From the NCBI GenBank assembly GCA_018822105.1, contig JAHJLB010000028.1, positions 56,783 to 120,782 of the forward strand: 64,000 nt of DNA, read 5' to 3'. A model generated the notes under the pieces. That model ran no database searches. It saw only the letters and a program-made list of their open reading frames with translations, and was not told where the DNA came from. Below, one piece after another: positions 51,357 to 59,095 of the stretch (the first letter of the stretch is position 1; each line of letters starts with the position of its first letter). The position numbers were made by a program, and so were the translations under genes. The DNA is from Pseudomonadota bacterium. Lineage in GTDB: Bacteria > Desulfobacterota > Desulfovibrionia > Desulfovibrionales > Desulfovibrionaceae.

Positions 51357-51904
51357 TGGTCCGGCTCCTCGGTGAGCCAGGCGTGGAGGCGGTCCAGGCT
51401 GGCCTTGGGGTCAGTGTCGCCCGTGGGCAGGGTGAAGTCGGCGGCGGCCCGGTACAGGGGCAGGCGCTCAAGGAACAGATCCTCCCTGGACATGCCCTGG
51501 GCGATGGCCAGCCCGCGATTGTCCCCCTCCCCCACGCGCCTCTGGAACGTGGGCAGGTCGATTTCCAGGAAGACGACCGGCCCCAGGAGTTTCAGCCGCT
51601 TCATGGCGGCGGGTCCGTAGACAACGCTGCCCCCTGTGGAGATCACCGTGCGGCGCACGCCGAGCATGGACACCAGGGTCTCCTCCGTCTTCAGGAAGAG
51701 GGGCAAGCCCTGGCCGTCCAGGATCTCCTGCAGGGGCAGCCCGTAGTAGGCCTCGATGAGCCGGTCGGTGTCCAGGTGCGCCCAGCCGAGCTTCTCGGCC
51801 AGCAGGCGGCCCAGGGTGGACTTGCCCGCCCCGGCCATGCCGATGAGGCTGATGCAGCCCGTCTCCTGGATGCGCACGCGCGTGGGCAGGTCGGTGTCGT
51901 ACAT
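51353..51904 (-). CDS. Shikimate-kinase-like small-molecule kinase
   Basis: Predicted 183 aa. The fold is that of shikimate kinase: Walker A GMAGAGKST (22-30), HLDTDRLIE (45-51), and the lid RLPLYRAAAD. But substrate-binding residues of true AroK differ: where FR (Arg58) is expected there is LPLFLKTEE, and GGG is GGS in STGGSVVY. So it probably acts on another substrate; a homoserine kinase of this fold has been described in Desulfovibrio and is the main alternative. No Shine-Dalgarno is obvious; it follows pyrR by 16 bp. Confidence 0.75.
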   Translation of the reverse strand: MYDTDLPTRVRIQETGCISLIGMAGAGKSTLGRLLAEKLGWAHLDTDRLIEAYYGLPLQEILDGQGLPLFLKTEETLVSMLGVRRTVISTGGSVVYGPAAMKRLKLLGPVVFLEIDLPTFQRRVGEGDNRGLAIAQGMSREDLFLERLPLYRAAADFTLPTGDTDPKASLDRLHAWLTEEPDQ

Positions 51905-51920
51905 AAGGGGACAGTCGGGC

Positions 51921-52460
51921 TCAGGCCTTGGCGCGCAGGAGGACCTTGTCCACGTCGTCGCGCTCGGCCACGAGGACGTCCACGCGCTCGTGGCTTGCGG
52001 TGTTCACGCGCTTGCCCACATAGTCGGCCTGGATGGGCAGTTCCCGGTGGCCGCGGTCGATGAGCACGAGAAGCTCCACGCGCCGGGGACGGCCGAAGTC
52101 CAGGATGGCCTCCAGGGCCGCGCGGGTGGTGCGGCCGGAGTAGAGCACGTCGTCCACCAGGATGAGGCTCGCGCCTTCGATGCCCGTGGGGATGTCCGTG
52201 TTGCTGATGGTCGGCGCGATGCCCAGGTTGCTCCAGTCGTCGCGGTACAGGTTGATGTCGAGCATGCCGAACAGGGCCGGGGCGGTCAGGCGGGCGTCCA
52301 GCAGCTTCTTGAGCCTGCGGGCCAGGTCCACGCCCCGGCGCTGGATGCCCACCAGCATGAGCGGGCCGTCCTCGCCCCGGCGTTCGATGATCTCCGAGGC
52401 CAGGCGCTCCAGGGTGCGGGCCATTTCCTGGGCCGTCATGAGGGTGCGGGCGTCGCTCAT
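51921..52460 (-). CDS. pyrR: Bifunctional pyr operon regulator / uracil phosphoribosyltransferase
   Basis: Predicted 179 aa from ATG 52460, with GGAGG 7 nt upstream; an in-frame TTG at 52466 is rejected. The PRPP motif LILVDDVLYSGRTTRAAL and the GRPRRVELLVLIDRGHRELPI region are classic PyrR. It attenuates pyrimidine operons by binding their leader RNA in UMP-dependent fashion and has uracil PRTase activity. Its ATG overlaps the TetR stop. Confidence 0.93.
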   Translation of the reverse strand: MSDARTLMTAQEMARTLERLASEIIERRGEDGPLMLVGIQRRGVDLARRLKKLLDARLTAPALFGMLDINLYRDDWSNLGIAPTISNTDIPTGIEGASLILVDDVLYSGRTTRAALEAILDFGRPRRVELLVLIDRGHRELPIQADYVGKRVNTASHERVDVLVAERDDVDKVLLRAKA

Positions 52461-53026
52461 TTCCAAGCCTCCGGCAGCGTCAGGCTGCGGCGGCAGAACT
52501 CCACGGCCTCGGTGGAGAAGTCGTCGATCTCCGGCCAGTAGAGCTTGATGCGCATGAGCCCGAAGAACATGTTGGCCAGGATGAGGCCCGTGGGCTTGAG
52601 GGGGACTTCGCGCAGGATGCCGTTCTCGTGCCCGTGGACGAGGTAGTCCTCGAACAGGGCGCGCATGCGCTCGATGAAACGGGCCATGGAGCGCCTGGTG
52701 GCGTCCAGGATGCTGTAAGCGCCCAGCACGATCTTGATGTCGGCGGCGTTGGCGTCGAGAAAGGCGAAGTGGCTGCCCATGAGGTCCTCGATGGACAGGG
52801 GGCCCTTGTCCATGCGGGCGCGGCAGCTTTCGGCCAGGGCCTGGTACTTCTCGTCGAAGGTGTCCAGGATGTGCTGGAGGATGTCCTCCTTGCTCTCAAA
52901 GTGGCGGTAGATGGTGCCCTCGGAGATGTCCGCCCGCTTGGCCAGGTTGGCGGTGGTCATCTTGTGGAAGCCCACCTCGGAGATCATATCCTTGGCCGTG
53001 GAGAGGATGAGATCCTTGGTACTCAT
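52457..53026 (-). CDS. TetR family transcriptional regulator
   Basis: Predicted 189 aa. The HTH is TTANLAKRADISEGTIYRHFESKEDIL; the rest is a helical ligand-binding domain (~60-189). Its stop overlaps the pyrR ATG (ATGA), so both are read together with the kinase and YkgJ genes. The ligand is unknown. Divergent from the HesB-like selenoprotein gene. Confidence 0.93.
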   Translation of the reverse strand: MSTKDLILSTAKDMISEVGFHKMTTANLAKRADISEGTIYRHFESKEDILQHILDTFDEKYQALAESCRARMDKGPLSIEDLMGSHFAFLDANAADIKIVLGAYSILDATRRSMARFIERMRALFEDYLVHGHENGILREVPLKPTGLILANMFFGLMRIKLYWPEIDDFSTEAVEFCRRSLTLPEAWK

Positions 53027-53149
53027 TGGGAAGCCTCGTCAGGGGGGGGTGGTCTGTCTGGGGAGAGCGGATATTCGCTCCCTGCACGGTGCATGTAGCC
53101 CAGAGTGGGCCAGGGGTCAACGGCCCGCAAAAAACATCCCTCGGCCCAT

Positions 53150-53178
53150 TTGACAAAGCCTCGGGCGGTCATTATTTA
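53150..53178 (+). promoter_or_regulatory. Promoter of the HesB-like selenoprotein gene
   Basis: TTGACA (53150-53155) with a 17-bp spacer and TATTTA (53173-53178), 33 bp before the ATG at 53211. The gap 53027-53149 also carries the TetR gene's 5' region. Confidence 0.55.
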
Positions 53179-53210
53179 GGCCTCTCCAATCAACGTTCAA
53201 GGAGGCAGAG

Positions 53211-53552
53211 ATGGTTGAATTGACTGAAGCCGCCAAGGCCCAGCTTGATGGGTACTTCGCGGATAAGGAAAAGTCCCCGGTCCGGGTCTTCCTCGCGTCC
53301 GGAGGCTGAAGCGGCCCGAAATTGTCGCTGGCTCTGGATGAGCCGCGTGAGAACGACGACACCTACGACGTGATGGGCTACTCCTTCGTTGTGGAGAAGG
53401 CCCTGGGAGAGAAGACCGGCACCATCCGCATCGACATGACCAGCTACGGGTTCACTGTCGATTCGGAACTGCCCATGAACCTGGGCGGCGGTGGCGGTTG
53501 CGGCGGCGGCTGCGGCGGCGGGGAGAAATCCTCCAGCGGCTGCTCCTGCTAG
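53211..53552 (+). CDS. HesB/IscA-like protein with in-frame UGA, probable selenoprotein
   Basis: ATG 53211 (AAGGAGG upstream) to TAG 53552, 113 aa if the TGA at 53307-53309 (codon 33) is selenocysteine. Both sides of the TGA align in one frame with the next gene's product: LASGG-U-SGPKLSLALDEP against LAGGCCGPKLSLALDEP, with U at a Cys position. The fold is A-type Fe-S carrier-like, with a Gly/Cys-rich C-terminal tail. A SECIS-like hairpin sits 20 nt after the TGA. HesB-like selenoproteins are known from selenoproteome surveys. A simple reading would call this a truncated gene; the alignment argues against that. Confidence 0.82.
53330..53344 (+). promoter_or_regulatory. SECIS-like hairpin after the UGA codon
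   Basis: A 5-bp stem (GGCTC 53330-53334, GAGCC 53340-53344) closes a TGGAT loop with G in the second position. The loop starts 25 nt after the UGA, inside the distance range of bacterial SECIS elements (about 16-37 nt), and a T-G pair extends the stem. Confidence 0.6.
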
Positions 53553-53576
53553 GCAGAATCTCCCGCATGACGATAC

Positions 53577-53612
53577 AGGGCGGCGTTCCATGGAGCGCCG
53601 CCCTTTGTTTTG
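53577..53612 (+). terminator. Terminator of the selenoprotein gene
   Basis: A 12-13 bp GC-rich stem (53577-53589 with 53592-53604) is followed by TTGTTTT, 25 bp after the stop. Confidence 0.8.
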
Positions 53613-53673
53613 GGGGCGGCTCCCGGCGGCGTGACCACGCCGCACGACCTCAACGCAGACAAGGAGCGTCCCC

Positions 53674-54030
53674 ATGATTACCCTGAGTGAAGCCGCCCGC
53701 GACCAGCTGGACGGCTATTTTGCGGACAAGGAGAAGTCGCCGCTGCGCATATTCCTGGCGGGCGGCTGCTGCGGCCCAAAGCTCTCCCTGGCCCTGGACG
53801 AGCCCCGCGACGGGGATGAGACTGTCCTGGCCTTGGGCTACACCCTGCTGGCGGAGAAGTCGCTCCTGGCCGCTGCCGGGGGCATCAGCATCGACGCGGG
53901 CGAATACGGCTTCAGCGTGGAGTCGGAGATTCCGCTCGGCGCTGGCGGCGGGGGCTGCGGCTCCGGCTGCGGCGGCGGGGATTCCGGCTCCGCGGGCGGC
54001 TGCGGTTCGGGCGGCTGCGGCTGTTCCTGA
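53674..54030 (+). CDS. HesB/IscA-like protein, Cys paralogue
   Basis: Predicted 118 aa from ATG 53674 (AAGGAGCG upstream). It is a close paralogue of the previous gene with Cys-Cys (GGCCGPK) where the other has Sec-Ser. IscA-like proteins bind an Fe-S cluster or iron through such a Cys plus C-terminal Cys; here the tail has seven Cys (CGSGCGGG, GGCGSGGCGCS). It probably carries Fe-S clusters or iron. Each copy has its own terminator. Confidence 0.85.
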   Translation: MITLSEAARDQLDGYFADKEKSPLRIFLAGGCCGPKLSLALDEPRDGDETVLALGYTLLAEKSLLAAAGGISIDAGEYGFSVESEIPLGAGGGGCGSGCGGGDSGSAGGCGSGGCGCS

Positions 54031-54056
54031 CCTGATCCGGCCCGCCGGGGCGATGG

Positions 54057-54091
54057 AGGGCGGCGTCCTGCCTGGGGCGCCGCCTTCTTTT
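54057..54091 (+). terminator. Terminator after the Cys paralogue
   Basis: A 10-12 bp stem (54057-54068 with 54075-54086) and loop TGCCTG is followed by CTTTT. It closes the HesB pair; the gap to the BMP gene then has ~120 bp with no gene. Confidence 0.75.
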
Positions 54092-54214
54092 GCGCCCGGC
54101 GCACACCCCGGATGGGGCAGGAAGGGCTTGTCTCCGGCGAGCCGGGTGCGCTACATGTCCTGGCTGGATACTGCGGCATCGCCGTCTGCACAAACCCTTT
54201 GCGGGAGGAACCGT

Positions 54215-55327
54215 ATGCGCTTGAAGAGATTCTCCGCCCTCTCCCTGGTCCTGCTGTCCTTGTGTCTGCTCGCCGTGGGCGCGCCGCCCGCGCAGGCCGC
54301 GGCCAAGAAGGTTCGCGTGGCCTTTGTGCTGCTGGAGAGCATCAACGACCAGGGCTGGACCACGGCCCATCACGATGGCATCGAGTACATGAAGAAGCAG
54401 CTGGGCGACAAGGTGGAGGTCTCCTTCACCGAGAACGCCCTGTCCCCGGCGGACGCCGAGCGCGTCATCCGCAACTACGCGCGCCAGGGCTATGACCTGG
54501 TCTTCGGCACCACCTTCACCCACATGGAGCCCATGTTCAAGGTGGCCGGGGAGTTCCCGCAGGTCAAGTTCATGCACTGCTCCGGCTTCAAGACCCGGCC
54601 CAACATGGGCACCTACATGGTGCGCATCGAGCAGGGCGAGTATCTGGCGGGCTATCTGGCCGGGCTCATGGGATACAGGAACGTGGGCACCGTGGCCACC
54701 CAGCCCATTCCCGAGGTGGTGCGCGGCATCAACGCCTTCACCCTGGGCCTGGTGCGCGGGCTGACGGAATCCAAGACCAGCTTCGACGCCGGCAAGGTCA
54801 ATACCATCGTCTGGCTCAAGTCCTGGCGCGATGCGGTGAACGAGACCACCCTGGCCGAGGTCCTGGCCGCCAAGAAGCATGACCTCATCCGCCAGATGGC
54901 GGACACCGCGGATTCGTCCAAAGCCGCCTGCATGAAGGGTGTGGCGGCCGTGGGCTACGGCACGGACGCCGCCAAGTACGGGGCGTCCTGCGCGCTCACC
55001 TCCACCACCTTTGTCTGGGGGCCGGTGTACGCCGGCATCGTGAACAGGGTCATCGCCGGAACCTGGAAGAACGACGAGCTCTTCACCGGCTTCGAGGGCG
55101 GCGGCGTGGGGCTGGCCCCCTTTGGCAAGGCCGTGCCCAAGGCCGTGGCCGGCAAGGTGCTGGCCCTCAAGGCCAGGATGGCCAAGGGCGAGGACATGAG
55201 CTTTGCCGGGCCCATCGCTGATCAGGCCGGGGTTCTGCGCGTCAAGAAGGGCGACAAGGCCTCGGACAAGGAGCTTCTGTCCATGCGCTGGTTCGTCAAG
55301 GGCGTTTCCGGCTCGCTGCCGGAGTAG
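54215..55327 (+). CDS. BMP family ABC transporter substrate-binding protein
   Basis: Predicted 370 aa from ATG 54215 (GGGAGGAACC upstream). Sec signal ending PAQA|AAKK, without lipobox. The mature protein is of the BMP/PnrA type: VRVAFVLLESINDQGWTTAHHDGI, NYARQGYDLVFGTTFTH, and IEQGEYLAGYLAGL. These bind purine nucleosides in characterised examples. It heads the four-gene importer operon with the ATPase and two permeases. Confidence 0.92.
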   Translation: MRLKRFSALSLVLLSLCLLAVGAPPAQAAAKKVRVAFVLLESINDQGWTTAHHDGIEYMKKQLGDKVEVSFTENALSPADAERVIRNYARQGYDLVFGTTFTHMEPMFKVAGEFPQVKFMHCSGFKTRPNMGTYMVRIEQGEYLAGYLAGLMGYRNVGTVATQPIPEVVRGINAFTLGLVRGLTESKTSFDAGKVNTIVWLKSWRDAVNETTLAEVLAAKKHDLIRQMADTADSSKAACMKGVAAVGYGTDAAKYGASCALTSTTFVWGPVYAGIVNRVIAGTWKNDELFTGFEGGGVGLAPFGKAVPKAVAGKVLALKARMAKGEDMSFAGPIADQAGVLRVKKGDKASDKELLSMRWFVKGVSGSLPE

Positions 55328-55353
55328 CCGGCGTCTCCCGTGGGCGGTGCGAT

Positions 55354-56955
55354 GTGAGCGGCGGCAGGTCGCCCGGGGCCAATGCGGCGCCCATGGCCCC
55401 GGCGCCTCCCGTGCTTTCGTGCCGCGGCCTGACCAAGCGCTTTGGCGGGCCGGAGGGCGGGGTGCTGGCCAACGACGGGGTGGACCTGGACCTGTTCGCG
55501 GGCCGGGTGCATGCGCTCCTGGGCGAGAACGGGGCGGGCAAGAGCACGCTCATGTCCATGCTCTCCGGCGCCTTCAGGCCGGATGCCGGGGCGCTGCTGC
55601 TGCGCGGCGAGCCGCTTGTCCTGCGCTCCCCTGCTGCGGCCATGCGCGCGGGCATCGGCATGGTGCACCAGCGCTTTGCCCTGGTGGAGGCCCTGACCGG
55701 GGCCGAGAACCTGGCCCTGGCCGCCGGCGGGGCTCCGTCGCCCAGGGCGGCGGCCGAGCTGGCCGAGGCTTTCGGCCTGCTCCTGGACCCCAAGCGGCGC
55801 GTGTCCGAGCTGTCCATGGGCGAGCGCCAGCGCCTGGAGATTCTGAAGCTCCTGGCCTGCGACGCGCGCATCCTGATCCTGGACGAGCCCACGAGCGTGC
55901 TGGCGCCTGCCGAGATCAGCGGGCTTTACGGAACCCTGCGCCGCCTGGCCGACCAGGGCCGCGCCGTGGTGCTCGTCACCCACAAGCTCCCCGAAATCGC
56001 CGATGTGGCGGACGAGGTTTCCGTGCTGCGCCGGGGGCGCATGCTGGCCCGCAACATGCCGCGAAGCCAAGGTCTGCCCACGGGCTGGGATTTGGCCGGG
56101 CTGTCGCGCCTCATGGTGGGCCGCGAGCTGCCTGGCGCATCCTCCGGCAGGCAAAGGCGGCCCGGTGCGTCCGCACGCGAAACGGTGCTGCGCGTGCGCG
56201 GGCTCTGCGGCCAGGGCCAGCCCCCGGCCTTTGCCGATGTGCATTTCGAGGTGGCGCGCGGCGAGGTGCTGGCCGTGGTGGGCGTAGCGGGCAACGGCCA
56301 GGAGGCCCTGGCCGCCGTGCTCGGGGGCACAAAGCGCCCGGCGCGCGGCACGGCCACGGTGCTGGGCCGGGAGGCGGACCAGGCCCTGGTGGCCTACGTT
56401 CCGGAAGACCGCCACGGCACGGCCACGGTGCCGGGCATGACCCTGGCGGAGAACCTCTTGCTCTCCACCACCGGGAGCCGGGGCGCATATCTCCAGGGCG
56501 GGGCCGGCTCCAGGGCGGCGAGGGCGGCCATCGCGGCCCTGGGCGTCGTTGCTTCAGGGCCGCAGGCCCTGGCCCGCGATCTTTCCGGCGGAAACCTGCA
56601 GAAGTTCATCCTGGCGCGCGAGCTGTCCAAGTCCGCGCCCCTGCTGGTGGTGGAGCAGCCCACCCAGGGGCTGGACGTGCTGGCGGTGTCGGAGGTCCAT
56701 GCGGCCATCCGCAGGGCCGCCGAGGAGTCCGCCGTGGTGCTCGTCACCGGCGACCCGGCCGAGGCCCTGGCCCTGGCCGGGCGTGTCGCGGTGCTCTTCC
56801 GGGGCCGCGTGGCCGGCGTGGTGGACCCGGGCGAGGCCGGGGCCTTTGCGCGCGTGGGCCGGCTCATGGCCGGGCTTTCCGACCCTGCCGCGGAGGGCCC
56901 TGCAGGGCCGGTCGGGGTTCCGGGCGGGAAACCGGGCGCCGGGGGCCGCCCATGA
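55354..56955 (+). CDS. ABC importer ATPase, two nucleotide-binding domains
   Basis: Predicted 533 aa from GTG 55354 (an ATG two nt earlier is out of frame). Domain 1 has an intact Walker A LGENGAGKSTL and signature ELSMGERQRLEILK. Domain 2 has a degenerate Walker A (VGVAGNGQEAL), with signature DLSGGNLQKFILARELS. This asymmetry is normal in the sugar/nucleoside class. GTP or ATP hydrolysis drives uptake with the two permeases. Confidence 0.95.
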   Translation: MSGGRSPGANAAPMAPAPPVLSCRGLTKRFGGPEGGVLANDGVDLDLFAGRVHALLGENGAGKSTLMSMLSGAFRPDAGALLLRGEPLVLRSPAAAMRAGIGMVHQRFALVEALTGAENLALAAGGAPSPRAAAELAEAFGLLLDPKRRVSELSMGERQRLEILKLLACDARILILDEPTSVLAPAEISGLYGTLRRLADQGRAVVLVTHKLPEIADVADEVSVLRRGRMLARNMPRSQGLPTGWDLAGLSRLMVGRELPGASSGRQRRPGASARETVLRVRGLCGQGQPPAFADVHFEVARGEVLAVVGVAGNGQEALAAVLGGTKRPARGTATVLGREADQALVAYVPEDRHGTATVPGMTLAENLLLSTTGSRGAYLQGGAGSRAARAAIAALGVVASGPQALARDLSGGNLQKFILARELSKSAPLLVVEQPTQGLDVLAVSEVHAAIRRAAEESAVVLVTGDPAEALALAGRVAVLFRGRVAGVVDPGEAGAFARVGRLMAGLSDPAAEGPAGPVGVPGGKPGAGGRP

Positions 56956-58082
56956 GGCCGGTGCGCCTGGTTCTGGAGCCCCGGCAGGCCTCTGGGGCGT
57001 GGCGCGCGGCCATCTCCCTGCTCTCGGCCCTGGCCCTGGCCGGGCTGCTGGGCTCGCTGGTCTTCGCCCTGGCCGGGGTGGACGTGGGGGCGGCCTGGCG
57101 GGCCCTGGCCCAAGGCGCCTTCGGCAGCAGCTACAGCCTGGGCGAAATCCTGGTCAAGGCCGCCCCACTGATCCTGACGGGCCTGGCCGTGGCCCTGTGC
57201 TGCCGGCTCAACCTCTGGAACGTGGGGGCCGAGGGCCAGTTCGTCCTGGGCGCCCTTGCCGCCGGGTATGTGGGGCTGTTCCTGGCGCCGGCCGGGGCGC
57301 AGCCTTGGCCCGCGCACTTCGCCCTGCCGCTGGCCCTTGCCGCGGCGGCCCTGGGGGGTGGGGCCTGGGCCCTGGCCCCGGCCCTGCTGAAAGCCCGGCT
57401 GGGCGTGAGCGAAATCCTTTCGACCCTGCTGCTCAACTACGTGGCCGTGCTCTTCATGGAGCACCTGTTCTACGGCCCCTGGCGCGACCCGGCTGGCCAG
57501 GGCTTTCCCGGCACGGCGGAACTTCCGGAGGCCGTGCGGCTGCCCCTGGTCATGCCCTGGCTGCCAGGCGCGCGGGTCCACTGGGGCCTGGCGCTGGCCC
57601 TGGCGCTGGCCCTGGCGCTCTGGTTCCTCCTGGCGCGCACGCGCTGGGGCTTCCGGGCCAGGGTGCTGGGCCAGAGCCCCAGGGCCGCGGCCTATGCCGG
57701 CTTCCATTCCGCGCGCATCACCGTGACAGCCCTGTGCCTGTCCGGCGCCCTGGCCGGGCTGGCCGGGGCCGGGGAGCTGCTCGGCGTGCAGCACCGCATC
57801 CAGGACGGACTGGCCTCGGGCCTGGGCTTCGCAGGCATCGTGGTGGCCTTCCTGGCCCGCCTGAACCTCCTGGCCGTGCCCCTGGCGGCCTTGTTCCTGG
57901 GGGCGCTCCTGGTGGGCGCGGACCAGCTTCAAACCGGGCTGCGCCTGCCGGGCGCGGCCGCCCTCGCCCTGGAGGCGGCGCTGCTGTTCGGGGCGCTGCT
58001 GGGCGAGTTCCTGGCCGCAAACCGCATCCGCCTGGTGCGCGCGCCGGCCGGGGAAGCCGGGGAGGCGCGTCATGCTTCCTAG
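56952..58082 (+). CDS. ABC importer permease 1 (nucleoside type)
   Basis: Predicted 376 aa. About eight to ten hydrophobic helices; the LNLWNVGAEGQFVLGALAAG motif and the AARITVTALCLSGALAGLAG-like segment match BMP-type permeases. The ATG overlaps the ATPase stop (ATGA) and its stop overlaps the next permease start by 11 bp. Confidence 0.93.
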   Translation: MRPVRLVLEPRQASGAWRAAISLLSALALAGLLGSLVFALAGVDVGAAWRALAQGAFGSSYSLGEILVKAAPLILTGLAVALCCRLNLWNVGAEGQFVLGALAAGYVGLFLAPAGAQPWPAHFALPLALAAAALGGGAWALAPALLKARLGVSEILSTLLLNYVAVLFMEHLFYGPWRDPAGQGFPGTAELPEAVRLPLVMPWLPGARVHWGLALALALALALWFLLARTRWGFRARVLGQSPRAAAYAGFHSARITVTALCLSGALAGLAGAGELLGVQHRIQDGLASGLGFAGIVVAFLARLNLLAVPLAALFLGALLVGADQLQTGLRLPGAAALALEAALLFGALLGEFLAANRIRLVRAPAGEAGEARHAS

Positions 58083-59016
58083 TCCGGACTGGGAGAGCCT
58101 GGCGCTTTTGGGCCAGATCGCGGTCAAATCCTCCACGGCGGTGCTCCTGGCGGCCTACGGGGAGATCGTGGCCGAGCGTTCCGGCGTGCTCAACCTGGGG
58201 CTTGAGGGCATGCTGCTTCTGGGAGCCCTGGCCGGATTCGCCGTGGGCGCGGCCACGGGCGACCCGGCGGCGGCCCTTGGCGCGGCGGCCGGAGCCGGAG
58301 CCCTGGGGGCCCTGGCGCATGGAATCTTTGTCCTGAGCCTGGGGGCGGAGCAGGTGCTCTCGGGCCTGGCGCTTTCGCTCCTGGGGGCTGGCCTCACCGG
58401 TGTTCTGGGCCGGGACCTGCTTGGAGCGCCTGGCCTGGTGCTGCCCTCGGTGCCGCTTCCGGTTCTTGCGGATGTCCCTGTGCTTGGGCCGGCCCTGTGC
58501 AACCAGCCCGTCCTGACCTACCTGGCGCTGCTCCTGGGCCCGCTGCTGTGGTGGGCCCTGGGGCGCACGCGATGGGGCCTCCTGGTGCGGGCGTGCGGCG
58601 AGAACGCCTCCGCCGCCTACGCCTCGGGCGTGCCGGTGCGGCTGGTGCGCTATGGCTGCACTTGTTTTGGCGGGGCCCTGGCGGGCTTGGGCGGGGCGTT
58701 TCTGTCCCTGTCCTACACGCCGGGCTGGAAGGAGGGCCTGAGCGCGGGGCAGGGCTGGATCGCCATCGCCATGGTTGTCTTCGCCGCCTGGCGGCCGCTG
58801 CGCGCCCTGTGGGGCGGCCTGTTCTTCGGCCTGCTCACCGCCCTGCAGTTCACCTGGCAGGCCGAGGGCGCGCAATGGCTTCCCCTGTGGGTGCTGCGCG
58901 CCGCGCCCTATCTGTTGACCCTGCTTGTGCTGGCCCTGGCGCAGACCAGCGCCGCGCTGCGCAGGCGCTCCGGCCCGCCGGCGGATCTTGGCCGCTTCTT
59001 CCGGCCGGGTGGCTGA
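58072..59016 (+). CDS. ABC importer permease 2 (nucleoside type)
   Basis: Predicted 314 aa, ~8 transmembrane helices. GVLNLGLEGMLLLGALAGFA is the conserved EAA-like loop of this permease family. It completes the BMP importer: binding protein, ATPase, two permeases. It ends at 59016; the convergent kinase gene ends at 59096. Confidence 0.93.
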   Translation: MLPSPDWESLALLGQIAVKSSTAVLLAAYGEIVAERSGVLNLGLEGMLLLGALAGFAVGAATGDPAAALGAAAGAGALGALAHGIFVLSLGAEQVLSGLALSLLGAGLTGVLGRDLLGAPGLVLPSVPLPVLADVPVLGPALCNQPVLTYLALLLGPLLWWALGRTRWGLLVRACGENASAAYASGVPVRLVRYGCTCFGGALAGLGGAFLSLSYTPGWKEGLSAGQGWIAIAMVVFAAWRPLRALWGGLFFGLLTALQFTWQAEGAQWLPLWVLRAAPYLLTLLVLALAQTSAALRRRSGPPADLGRFFRPGG

Positions 59017-59095
59017 GCCGTTTGCCTTCCCCCCCGGGGAGGACGGCCAGGCGTTTATGGCGCGCGGCGGCCGTTTCCCCGCCTGGGAGGTCCGG

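Noticed and set aside
53211..53552. HesB-like gene as a truncated pseudogene because of the TGA
   Set aside because: The frame is the same on both sides of the TGA, the rest aligns with the intact paralogue, a hairpin follows at SECIS distance, and the ribosome binding site and terminator are intact.
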